From positions 1-8,070 of the forward strand of contig NZ_JAIVFR010000256.1 of the NCBI RefSeq assembly GCF_020829685.1: DNA of 8,070 bases, written 5' to 3'. Positions 1 to 6,501 of this stretch are shown piece after piece. Position 1 is the first letter of the stretch. Each line of letters begins with the position of its first letter. The position numbers and the translations under genes are program-made. The notes beneath the pieces are model-generated. The model had not been told where the DNA came from and made no database searches. It saw only the letters and a list, made by a program, of their open reading frames with translations. The DNA is from Nostoc sp. CHAB 5715 (GTDB lineage Bacteria; Cyanobacteriota; Cyanobacteriia; Cyanobacteriales; Nostocaceae).

Positions 1-130
1 GGGATTCAAAAAAGTATAAATTTTTATCGCTTCCACGGATAAATCCGGGGGCTTTCAACCTAAGTCGCCATCCAGTCGTACAGAATTCATGGCTTTTTTC
101 TGGCTCCTGAATTCTGACTACTTTCTTAGT
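1..130 (-). mobile_element. Possible remnant right end of an IS200/IS605-type (TnpB) element
   Basis: Read on the minus strand, this stretch runs from an imperfect GAATTC-rich repeat (about 83-116) through a GACTGGATGGCGACTTAG block to GAAAGCCC and a short hairpin at 33-50 (CGGAT/ATCCG with a two-base loop plus two outer C-G pairs), followed by GAAGCG. This order resembles the 3' non-coding (omega-RNA-like) end that follows tnpB in many cyanobacterial IS605-family elements. That resemblance is from memory and was not checked by alignment. No tnpB open reading frame survives beside it: minus-strand frames from 130 to 300 are broken by stops. It may instead be one of the dispersed intergenic repeats of Nostocales. 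The window edge at base 1 prevents finding the other boundary. Confidence 0.3.
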
Positions 131-703
131 AAAACCTTCTTAGAGGTCTTTATAGTATGAAATATGACTTCGACTATTAGAACATCCGAATTTAGATACT
201 GTGATCCCACATTCCTCTGATGTTCGGATATAGCAATCCTATCTGAGTTACCAAAACTGCAAGAGACTAAAAAAAAGGCACAGAATAGGGAAAATGACTA
301 TTCAAGCCGGAAGCGATCGCCTGGTAAATCTTACAGTGAATAAATCTTTCTAAATAGTTATTTTGGCATTTCTTTGCAATACTTAACTAACTTCTAATTA
401 AAAAAAGTAAACATAGATTAAAAATGATAACTAACATCATAATTTATTAAGTTATCTAGGCTAAATTGAGAGTATGCTTATTAATTGAAGTCTAGTTAAT
501 AATTTTAAATAAATAGCTGCAAATGAACTTAAACATTTGTTGAGCTTTTTGTACTTTGTCATTTGTTTGAGTGTTAAATACTAAAAAACAAAGTTTATTT
601 GTGCCACCTTACTAACTAGGTTGTTGAGCAAGGCAGTAAAAATATGACCTGAGCCAAGTAATAACAGCGACAACTAAAGTAAACTTAACAACAATCACGT
701 AAA
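131..703. other. Non-coding AT-rich stretch upstream of the stress protein gene
   Basis: No reading frame here looks like a gene on either strand. The part from about 320 to 620 is strongly AT-rich. One HIP1 octamer lies at 313-320. A 7-bp inverted pair ATCCGAA/TTCGGAT flanks a loop of about 35 bases near 186-230, and a 6-bp dyad CAAATG/CATTTG lies at 520-539. The gene that follows starts without a recognisable Shine-Dalgarno sequence. Its promoter is presumably in this stretch, but I cannot place -10 or -35 boxes with confidence in such AT-rich DNA. Confidence 0.6.
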
Positions 704-1555
704 ATGATAGAAAAAATTTTGCTGGCTGTATCGGGATTGGGACACGCAGAAGAAATGCTCAAAACCCTGAAAGAAATTCCTTCAATTCAATCTGCAAAAG
801 TAACAATTTTGCATGTTGTTCAGGCACAAAGTACTGCTGCTACCATGACATCTAAATGGGAAAATGGGGGTAAAATTTTAGCTAATGCAATTCAAACTTT
901 GAACTTAGATCCTAGCCAGGTTTCTTCAATTTTGCGCGAAGGCGACCCCAAAGATGTAGTTTGCCAAGTAGCTGATGAAATCGACGCTGACTTGATTATT
1001 ATGGGTTCACGCGGACTGAAACGCCTGCAATCCATTTTATCGAACTCAGTCAGTCAGTATGTTTTCCAGCTATCTTCTCGCCCAATGTTGCTGGTAAAAG
1101 ATGATATTTATGTCAAAAGAATTAAGCGCATTATGGTGGCAATAGACAACTCTGATTCCGCAAAAAACTGCTTGAAATTGGCACTGTTTTTACTGCGAGA
1201 TATTCAGGGCGGCGAGTTAATTTTGGCAAATGTTGCCACAGATTTAGGCGGAAAAAAATCGGAAATAACTGAAGTTAGTTCAAACAAAAATCCTGTTTTA
1301 GCAGCCGCAGTTGCAGAAGCTGAAAAACAAGGCATCCAATCTCGTTCTTATATCAGTAGTGGCAAACCTGGTGAAGAAATTTGTCGGTTGGCAGATGAGT
1401 TGAATATAGACTTATTATTGCTCGGTTCTCCAGATCGTCGCCCATCCATCGCTAAGAGTTTTGTTGATATAGACCGACTTATCGGATCTTCCTTGTCTGA
1501 CTATGTTCGAGTTAATGCCACTTGTCCGGTATTGTTGGCGCGGACGATCGCTTAA
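704..1555 (+). CDS. Tandem-domain universal stress protein (UspA family)
   Basis: A 283-residue soluble protein made of two Usp domains in tandem, roughly residues 1-133 and 139-283. Each opens with the family's first beta strand (KILLAVS at 4-10, RIMVAIDNSD at 142-151) and closes with a strand ending PMLLVK (127-132) or PVLLAR (275-280). The first domain has a near-canonical nucleotide-binding loop around 100-115 (MGSRG at 100-104, then nine residues, then NS where GS/GT is usual). The second has GSPDRR at 241-246 and lacks the second loop glycine, so it is probably degenerate for ATP binding. Usp proteins act in the cytoplasm in stress adaptation; many bind ATP or AMP, but the exact role here cannot be read from sequence. 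The ATG at 704 puts the first beta strand at the very N-terminus, which supports this start. No clear Shine-Dalgarno sequence precedes it. It is transcribed alone and converges on psbM. Confidence 0.88.
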   Translation: MIEKILLAVSGLGHAEEMLKTLKEIPSIQSAKVTILHVVQAQSTAATMTSKWENGGKILANAIQTLNLDPSQVSSILREGDPKDVVCQVADEIDADLIIMGSRGLKRLQSILSNSVSQYVFQLSSRPMLLVKDDIYVKRIKRIMVAIDNSDSAKNCLKLALFLLRDIQGGELILANVATDLGGKKSEITEVSSNKNPVLAAAVAEAEKQGIQSRSYISSGKPGEEICRLADELNIDLLLLGSPDRRPSIAKSFVDIDRLIGSSLSDYVRVNATCPVLLARTIA

Positions 1556-1561
1556 AGTCAA

Positions 1562-1654
1562 TAGGACTTACGCACACTCTACTAATTCTCGGCGCTCTTG
1601 GCGTCTTGGCGGTTCGATAAATTAAGCTTTTTAGCAATTTTTGCGTAAGTCCTA
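1562..1654. mobile_element. MITE-like element with 13-bp terminal inverted repeats and 5-bp target duplication
   Basis: A 93-bp element bounded by perfect 13-bp inverted repeats: TAGGACTTACGCA at 1562-1574 and its complement at 1642-1654. The pentamer GTCAA lies immediately outside both ends (1557-1561 and 1655-1659), as expected for a target-site duplication. The interior is too short to code for anything and includes a GGCGCTCTTGGCGTCTTGGCGG stretch in two near-repeated halves. This is the structure of a non-autonomous miniature transposable element mobilised in trans by an unknown transposase. It sits two bases after the stop codon of the stress protein gene, in the convergent gap before psbM. 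A related single copy of the end (GGACTTACGCA) occurs at 4034-4044. Confidence 0.72.
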
Positions 1655-1689
1655 GTCAAAATAGAGTTAGTGGTTGATAAATAAATAAA

Positions 1690-1716
1690 AACCCCTACAC
1701 TACTGGTGCAGGGGTT
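1690..1716 (-). terminator. Rho-independent terminator of psbM, possibly bidirectional
   Basis: A hairpin with arms ACCCCTACAC (1691-1700) and GTGCAGGGGT (1706-1715), one internal mismatch, a five-base loop, and one further A-T pair at 1690/1716. On the minus strand it lies 21 bases after the psbM stop and is followed by a T-rich run (complement of 1681-1690). On the plus strand it is followed by TCTTTATTT, so it could also stop transcripts of the stress protein gene. Confidence 0.8.
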
Positions 1717-1737
1717 CTTTATTTGATACACAAACTC

Positions 1738-1854
1738 TTAATTATCTTTTCCACCTTCGCGGCTAGCAGTTTGGATGTACAGAATTAGTAAAAACACAGT
1801 GGGGACTAGTACGAACAAAATGCTCGCTACGAACCCCAGGTCATTAACTTGCAT
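1738..1854 (-). CDS. psbM: Photosystem II reaction centre protein M (PsbM)
   Basis: A 38-residue single-span thylakoid membrane protein. It begins [18 protein letters not shown] and ends [10 protein letters not shown]. The hydrophobic helix covers about residues 6-27, with the [11 protein letters not shown] block characteristic of PsbM. The polar tail EGGKDN follows. The length is near the family norm of about 34-38 residues. PsbM sits at the monomer-monomer interface of the photosystem II dimer, where it helps stabilise the dimer. A purine-rich GAGAGG at 1865-1870 lies 10 bases before the ATG and serves as ribosome binding site. A terminator hairpin follows the stop. It appears to be a monocistronic unit, because the next gene upstream on this strand (ferredoxin) ends about 175 bases away with a repeat in between. 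Identification rests on recognising the PsbM sequence, and I regard it as firm. Confidence 0.93.
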   Translation of the reverse strand: MQVNDLGFVASILFVLVPTVFLLILYIQTASREGGKDN

Positions 1855-1864
1855 GGCAAGAAAA

Positions 1865-1870
1865 CCTCTC
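1865..1870 (-). promoter_or_regulatory. Ribosome binding site of psbM
   Basis: GAGAGG on the minus strand, 10 bases upstream of the psbM ATG. It supports the start of this very short gene. Confidence 0.55.
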
Positions 1871-1926
1871 TTAAATTTCCAGTCAACAAGATTAGGATAG
1901 CATCATCGACGACAGAGTTATACCAA

Positions 1927-1954
1927 TTCAAAATTCAAAATTCAAAATTCAAAA
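1927..1954. repeat. Heptamer tandem repeat TTCAAAA x4
   Basis: Four exact head-to-tail copies of TTCAAAA between psbM and the ferredoxin gene. Period seven matches the other tandem arrays of this window although the unit sequence is unrelated. This is the short tandemly repeated repetitive (STRR) class known from heterocystous cyanobacteria. Confidence 0.85.
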
Positions 1955-2028
1955 TCAGGAAACTTAATTTTGGTAAGTATTTTGACTACTGACTGGATAC
2001 AAATTGAAGCAGTGGCAGATTTGAGAAC

Positions 2029-2325
2029 TTAAGGCTTCGTAACCACACTGACTGAGCCATTCACTAAAGTTTGACAGGCAAGGCGGTAATTTTCAGGCTT
2101 TTTTTTGAATTTACGGTTTTCTACGTCTGTGCGGGGGGAAAGATTTTCTAGTCCTTCGACTATCTCCACAATGCAAGTACCACACTGACCACTACCACCG
2201 CAATTGGTCATCTTACCAATGAATTTATATATATCAATGTCATTTTGCATCGCTTTGAGCCGGAGATTTGCACCATCTGCTGCCACTACTTCTTTATTCT
2301 CTTTAACGAATTTGATATTACCCAT
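2029..2325 (-). CDS. 2Fe-2S ferredoxin, CX5CX2C type
   Basis: A 98-residue 2Fe-2S ferredoxin-fold protein starting [10 protein letters not shown]. The cluster ligands are C42, C48, C51 and C84, giving CX5CX2CX32C in the blocks [11 protein letters not shown] and LACQT. Plant-type PetF ferredoxins have CX4CX2CX29C, so this is a divergent, adrenodoxin-like spacing rather than the main photosynthetic ferredoxin. The C-terminal half carries a basic stretch [11 protein letters not shown] (71-81), unlike acidic PetF, which suggests different redox partners. It resembles the small cyanobacterial ferredoxin of the Synechocystis slr0148 kind; that assignment is from memory. I place the start at 2325 because AAGGAGG lies eight bases upstream; an ATG at 2361 in frame would add twelve poorly conserved residues and put the ribosome site inside the gene. 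A strong terminator (2464-2490) separates it from psbK upstream, so it has its own promoter. Confidence 0.87.
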   Translation of the reverse strand: MGNIKFVKENKEVVAADGANLRLKAMQNDIDIYKFIGKMTNCGGSGQCGTCIVEIVEGLENLSPRTDVENRKFKKKPENYRLACQTLVNGSVSVVTKP

Positions 2326-2333
2326 AACTGATT

Positions 2334-2340
2334 CCTCCTT
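2334..2340 (-). promoter_or_regulatory. Strong Shine-Dalgarno of the ferredoxin gene
   Basis: AAGGAGG on the minus strand, eight bases before the ATG at 2325. It is the strongest ribosome binding site in the window, and it decides the start codon against the upstream in-frame ATG at 2361. Confidence 0.85.
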
Positions 2341-2463
2341 GACTCTAAGCTTGGCTTTCAAGGCTTCATATTGACATGGCTTGATTCACATCTTATTTAT
2401 TATATTAAAATATTACAATATATTAAAAAATATTAATTTTATAGAATATAGTGTCACAAAAAA

Positions 2464-2490
2464 ATAGAACAGGTATAATACCTGTCCTAT
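2464..2490 (-). terminator. Rho-independent terminator of psbK
   Basis: A hairpin with core ACAGGTA-TAA-TACCTGT (2469-2485), extended past one mismatch by four outer pairs (ATAG/CTAT). On the minus strand it lies about 20 bases after the psbK stop and runs directly into a seven-base T tract (complement of 2458-2464). This is a textbook intrinsic terminator and it insulates the ferredoxin gene downstream. Confidence 0.88.
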
Positions 2491-2510
2491 AAATTGAAAA
2501 ATAGATTAAC

Positions 2511-2648
2511 TTACCTAAATCCCACGGCTGCTTGCCAAACGAAAGCAAGCAACAAGAAGAATACGGGGATGACTGGGAGAACGTCCACCAAAGGATCAAA
2601 GATTTGGTATGCTTCAGGCAGTTTTGCTAATAAAAGTGCTGCTTCCAT
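2511..2648 (-). CDS. psbK: Photosystem II reaction centre protein K precursor (PsbK)
   Basis: A 45-residue precursor of the single-span photosystem II subunit PsbK. The eight-residue leader MEAALLLA is followed by the mature 37-residue form starting [17 protein letters not shown], which is the standard PsbK N-terminus. The transmembrane helix is about residues 23-41 of the precursor ([15 protein letters not shown]) and the chain ends QAAVGFR. PsbK lies at the edge of photosystem II near CP43 and helps stabilise the complex and plastoquinone binding; it is also an early CP43 assembly partner. No good Shine-Dalgarno precedes the ATG. The gene follows tgt on the same strand, but 250 bases consisting largely of tandem repeats separate them, so it probably has its own promoter between 2649 and 2711. 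It ends at a strong terminator. Confidence 0.95.
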
Positions 2649-2711
2649 GTTTGTTTAAATCCAACTATCCAACAGAGCTTTCATAATTGAGAAATATCTT
2701 AACATGGTTTG

Positions 2712-2781
2712 GTCATTGGTCATTGGTCATTTGTCATTTGTCATTTGTCATTTGTCATTGGTCATTTGTCATTTGTCATTG
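2712..2781. repeat. Heptamer tandem repeat GTCATTG/T x10
   Basis: Ten uninterrupted 7-bp units of GTCATTG or GTCATTT (third class of heptamer in the window), in the tgt-psbK gap. The same family occurs at 7195-7275 in both orientations. It has no plausible coding content, although the period lets it stay open in several frames. Confidence 0.9.
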
Positions 2782-2800
2782 GGGATTGGTTATTAATTCT

Positions 2801-2898
2801 TCTCCCTCACTCCCTCATCTCCCTCATCTCCCTCATCCTCCCCATCTCCCCATCTCCCCATCTCCCCACTCCCCACTCCCCACTCCCCACTCCCTCAT
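2801..2898. repeat. C-rich tandem array with period 9, then 8, then 7
   Basis: On the plus strand: three CTCCCTCAT units (2810-2836), one extra C, three CTCCCCAT units (2838-2861), four CTCCCCA units (2862-2889), then one CTCCCTCAT (2890-2898). The last base touches the stop codon of tgt (2899-2901). In the tgt mRNA the array is G-rich and supplies at least seven GGGG tracts separated by three or four bases, a strong G-quadruplex-type pattern. Confidence 0.88.
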
Positions 2899-4008
<1,110 letters not shown>

Positions 4009-4021
4009 TTAGATTTTTGAA

Positions 4022-4100
4022 GATGCGCCTATGGGACTTACGCAAAACTATCCGATCTAGGGGCAATTTATGAATTGCCCCTAGATCAATAAAGCGCATC
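4022..4100. repeat. Composite inverted-repeat element with 15-bp perfect hairpin
   Basis: The core is GATCTAGGGGCAATT (4054-4068), a four-base loop, and the exact complement at 4073-4087. It is flanked by an outer 7-bp inverted pair GATGCGC (4022-4028) and GCGCATC (4094-4100). Between the left outer arm and the hairpin lies GGACTTACGCA (4034-4044), the same 11 bases as the terminal repeat of the element at 1562-1654, here unpaired. The hairpin lacks a T tract on either side, so it is a poor terminator. The GGGGCAATT/AATTGCCCC core looks like a dispersed cyanobacterial intergenic repeat (recollection). It lies between tgt and the gene upstream of it. Confidence 0.75.
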
Positions 4101-4131
4101 CTCACATAAATTTGGTATAATAAACGCTATT

Positions 4132-4584
4132 TTAAAAAGAATCAGAACAATCATCGTCAATTTCTGCATCCCACCTGGCAGAGAGAACTTGCTCCATCAT
4201 CGCTTCTATGGCGCTGACATTGAAGGTTCGCTCTCGTCGCTCTTGTATGGGGGTTGAGCGGGGAATCAACCGCAGACACACTCCTTCTTGCATCAAATCA
4301 AAATAGGTTTCTTGTTGCGACGACTGTTTGAGTTCCAAGTAATCAAAACTACAAACATTCAGATATAGCGCGTGGTTAGCCACTAAGGTAGACCTTTGCG
4401 GATTGGCGAAAACTTCCATAACATCCCCTTCACCCTCGCTCAGTACCTTATCTTCTTGGGTGTAGATGTAGTGGACTCGACCTAAGTCTGTCAGCAATCG
4501 CCGGATGTCGAGCTTATTCACAATGATGCCCGTGTTAATAATGCACGGAGCTGGTATCCTGGTGTCGGGTAGATGGTGACTCAT
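4132..4584 (-). CDS. Uncharacterised 150-aa protein, probably cyanobacterial
   Basis: I do not recognise the family. The protein is soluble, with no signal peptide or membrane span. It looks like a compact alpha/beta fold: beta-like stretches at about 13-24 (PCIINTGIIVNK), 37-41 (VHYIY) and 71-80 (HALYLNVCSF), a helix-forming region around 124-137 (SAIEAMMEQVLSAR), and a strongly acidic C-terminus (DAEIDDDCSDSF). Three cysteines (14, 78, 102) lie scattered without a metal-site spacing. Codon use and base composition look like those of the neighbours, and the frame is long and clean, so I take it as a real gene. The start at 4584 has no Shine-Dalgarno; a start further in would cut a plausible first strand. 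It is divergent from cobS across 377 bases and precedes tgt on the same strand. No function can be inferred from that arrangement. Confidence 0.72.
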   Translation of the reverse strand: MSHHLPDTRIPAPCIINTGIIVNKLDIRRLLTDLGRVHYIYTQEDKVLSEGEGDVMEVFANPQRSTLVANHALYLNVCSFDYLELKQSSQQETYFDLMQEGVCLRLIPRSTPIQERRERTFNVSAIEAMMEQVLSARWDAEIDDDCSDSF

Positions 4585-4961
4585 AGGAAAATAGCGATTG
4601 AGCTAAGGAGAGCGGCAACATAGCTAAACTGTCATAATTGAATAGCTTGTTTACTTCCTACATTTAAAAAAATATCAATTTTGTGGGGCAATCGTCTAAA
4701 TAATTTGGAGTAAGTTTTTAGTTAACAAATACAAAACACAAATTTTGATCCCTGATGGAATTTTAATTTCCTGAATCATTCATTTTTTGTATAAAAAATA
4801 CACTGTATTATTTATTTACCACTTAGAACAGCATAACAAAATTTTCAAGGAGAATCTCTAATAGAAGTAAATCTTATCTAAAGTTTTAAAGTATGCTCAT
4901 GTCGATTGTACTGAACCCAAGTCTATTATCCAGCAATTAACCAAATATTAATGTTACTAAG
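4585..4961. promoter_or_regulatory. Divergent intergenic region, no identifiable element
   Basis: This 377-base AT-rich gap must hold the promoters of the unrecognised gene at left (minus) and of cobS at right (plus). I looked for a cobalamin riboswitch ahead of cobS and did not find the B12-box core (GCCACTG-like) or its partner loops. A partial dyad GTA-N7-TAC occurs at 4789-4801, overlapping a TATAAA-like stretch, and AAGGAG at 4848-4853 is not followed by a usable start codon. I see no other structure. Confidence 0.5.
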
Positions 4962-5735
4962 ATGACGAAACAGCAACAGTGGTGGAAAAAGCTGCTGTTA
5001 AAGCTGGCAGCTAGTATTATATTTTACAGTAGTATTCCAATACCGTATTTGGAGAGATTAGACTTTCGGGGAGTGGCACGTCTTGCTGTGGTTGTAGGGT
5101 TAATAATTGGGGGAATTTTAGGGTTACTCGATACGGGGATGGATTTTATTGGTATGCCAGTGTTAACTCGTAGTGCTTTAGTTGTCAGCGTTTGGATTGC
5201 CATAACTGGAGGACTGCACTTAGATGGGGCAATGGATACTGCCGATGGTTTGGCAGTGGGCGATCCAAATCGGCGACTGGAAGTGATGACAGATAGTGCT
5301 ACAGGTGCATTTGGGGCAATGGCAGCGATCGCCTTGGTGATACTAAAAATAGCAGCTTTGACGGATATGCCAGAAAACCGTTGGTTATTGCTGATGGCTG
5401 CTTGTGGCTGGGGACGTTGGGGACAACAGGTAGCGATCGCACGATATCCTTACTTGAAACCAACTGGTAAAGGTGCGCTTCACAAACAAGCCATTCGTTC
5501 TTACAAAGATTTGTTACCAGGATTGTTGTTGCTGTTTGGTTTGAGTGGTTTACTTTGGTTGATAGATAAACAACAGCTATTTCTCGCACTGGCAATGATA
5601 ATTGCTGGAAGTGCGATCGGCACTTTAACTGGTGCGTGGTTCAACCACAAATTAGGCGGACACACAGGAGATACCTACGGCGCAGTCGTTGAGTGGACTG
5701 AAGCCTTATTTCTCTGTGTATTGACTGTTTTTTAA
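4962..5735 (+). CDS. cobS: Adenosylcobinamide-GDP ribazoletransferase (cobalamin synthase)
   Basis: A 257-residue inner-membrane enzyme that joins adenosylcobinamide-GDP with alpha-ribazole (or its phosphate) in the last assembly step of cobalamin or pseudocobalamin. Family signatures are present: IPIPYL near residue 25, [15 protein letters not shown] at 83-97 (the aspartate-rich metal site), DSATGAFGA at 111-119, GRWGQ at 151-155, and [10 protein letters not shown] at 232-241. Hydrophobic segments lie at about 11-25, 40-57, 70-85, 119-133, 184-201 and 206-226. The length is normal for CobS. The ATG at 4962 has no good Shine-Dalgarno; an ATG at 4951 is out of frame and stops at once. No other cobalamin gene is adjacent and no B12 riboswitch is visible. 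Five bases after the stop begins a G-rich heptamer array. Confidence 0.95.
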   Translation: MTKQQQWWKKLLLKLAASIIFYSSIPIPYLERLDFRGVARLAVVVGLIIGGILGLLDTGMDFIGMPVLTRSALVVSVWIAITGGLHLDGAMDTADGLAVGDPNRRLEVMTDSATGAFGAMAAIALVILKIAALTDMPENRWLLLMAACGWGRWGQQVAIARYPYLKPTGKGALHKQAIRSYKDLLPGLLLLFGLSGLLWLIDKQQLFLALAMIIAGSAIGTLTGAWFNHKLGGHTGDTYGAVVEWTEALFLCVLTVF

Positions 5736-5740
5736 AATGT

Positions 5741-5796
5741 GAGGAGTGGGGAGTGGGGAGTAGGGAGTAGGGAGTAGGGATGAGGGGGATGAGGAG
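5741..5796. repeat. G-rich heptamer array (GAGTGGG/GAGTAGG) after cobS
   Basis: A run of GAGTGGG units drifting to GAGTAGG and then to GATGAGG-type units, starting five bases after the cobS stop codon. In the cobS transcript it gives six tracts of three to five G spaced by three or four bases. The unit is the same as that of the arrays at 2862-2889 and 5927-5958 read in their genes' sense direction. Confidence 0.88.
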
Positions 5797-5840
5797 AATA
5801 ACCCATACCTCATAACCCTTAAAAGTTTTGATTGCCCTGT

Positions 5841-5881
5841 GCTGTTAGCGCTAGCGGGACGTTTAGCCCACGCTGCGTGGG
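5841..5881. repeat. Palindromic GC-rich intergenic repeat
   Basis: It contains the 8-bp palindrome TAGCGCTA (5846-5853) and a perfect 6-bp hairpin CCCACG-CTG-CGTGGG (5867-5881) in the convergent gap between cobS and the PPC gene. No T tract follows on either strand, so it does not look like an intrinsic terminator. It has the look of a dispersed Nostocales repeat. A double heptamer ACTCGGA lies just beyond it at 5904-5917. Confidence 0.5.
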
Positions 5882-5926
5882 GAATTTCACTTCTTTATTC
5901 AGGACTCGGAACTCGGAATTGTTTTG

Positions 5927-5958
5927 CCCCACTCCCCACTCCCCACTCCCCACTCCCT
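5927..5958. repeat. Heptamer array CCCCACT abutting the PPC gene stop
   Basis: Four C-tracts in 7-bp register (CCCCACT units) whose last base touches the stop codon of the PPC-domain gene (5959-5961). In that gene's mRNA it reads as four G tracts of three or four, the minimum for an intramolecular G-quadruplex. Confidence 0.88.
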
Positions 5959-6414
5959 TCATTTAATCGGTTGCAGCTTTGTCACCTTGAGTTTAAAAGC
6001 CCCAACTCCAGTTTCCCCAAAAGACCGGACACGAATCACATAATCACCTGTCTCTACGATGCGAGTAAAAAGTAGGGAATTGCTACTACCATCAGGGCCA
6101 TCATCATTTTCTGCCAAAGTCGATCCATCAGGTGCTAGCAGGGTGATGATGCTGTCAAAGTTTTCAGATGACAGGTCAACTGCTAAATTATCGCCTTTAT
6201 TTAACTTCACTGTGTAATCACGGGCAAACCCACCTTGACCTGTGGGAATGTCTTTGTCTGAGAGGCGATCGGAAAATTCAGTACTGTTAGATAAAGGAAT
6301 TGGACTATACAACTTATTTTGAGCAAAAGCTGCACTTGTACTTATACCTATTGCCAGCAATGTGGCAGGAATGATGATGAGTTGTTTTAAACCTGCCGCC
6401 CAAACTTTATTCAT
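5959..6414 (-). CDS. Secreted protein with a single pre-peptidase C-terminal (PPC) domain
   Basis: A 151-residue exported protein. Residues 1-31 form a signal peptide (MNKVWAAGLKQLIII, then a hydrophobic core, with likely cleavage after AFA at 29-31). After a short linker, residues about 62-147 match the bacterial PPC beta-sandwich domain: ARDYTVKLNKGDNLAVDL, FDSIITLLAPDGSTLAENDDG, then LLFTRIVETGDYVIRVRSF and GAFKLKV. PPC domains usually sit at the C-terminus of secreted proteases; here one stands alone with no catalytic domain, so a role in periplasmic or cell-surface binding is only inference. I chose the ATG at 6414 because it starts a clean signal peptide; an in-frame ATG at 6468 would add 18 residues ending in cysteines and lysines. 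It lies 87 bases after the ComF-family gene on the same strand, so the two may be co-transcribed. The stop codon touches a heptamer array. Confidence 0.83.
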   Translation of the reverse strand: MNKVWAAGLKQLIIIPATLLAIGISTSAAFAQNKLYSPIPLSNSTEFSDRLSDKDIPTGQGGFARDYTVKLNKGDNLAVDLSSENFDSIITLLAPDGSTLAENDDGPDGSSNSLLFTRIVETGDYVIRVRSFGETGVGAFKLKVTKLQPIK

Positions 6415-6501
6415 ACATTTCAAGCAATTTTTCCTACAAAAATAGTGTAATTCGGTCAATTTATGCACTTATCTGCTAATGCCTGCCCATTAATTCTTGA
6501 T

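Noticed and set aside
130..300. Remnant tnpB coding sequence on the minus strand
   Set aside because: The longest relevant frame is about 31 codons, closed by stops on both sides, with no zinc-finger or RuvC residues.
1600..1620. tRNA-like GGTTCGA box
   Set aside because: No acceptor or anticodon arms surround it, and it lies inside the MITE-like element.
2699..2785. CRISPR array
   Set aside because: The units are contiguous 7-mers with no unique spacers, and no cas gene is present.
4054..4087. Intrinsic terminator of the gene upstream of tgt
   Set aside because: The hairpin is strong but no T tract follows it on the minus strand, and it matches a dispersed-repeat pattern better.
4789..4801. 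NtcA-like site GTA-N7-TAC upstream of cobS
   Set aside because: The NtcA consensus is GTA-N8-TAC; here the spacing is seven and the centre is a plain A run in AT-rich DNA.
5299..5595. 98-codon minus-strand frame inside cobS
   Set aside because: It lies entirely within the well-supported cobS gene and has no recognisable motifs.
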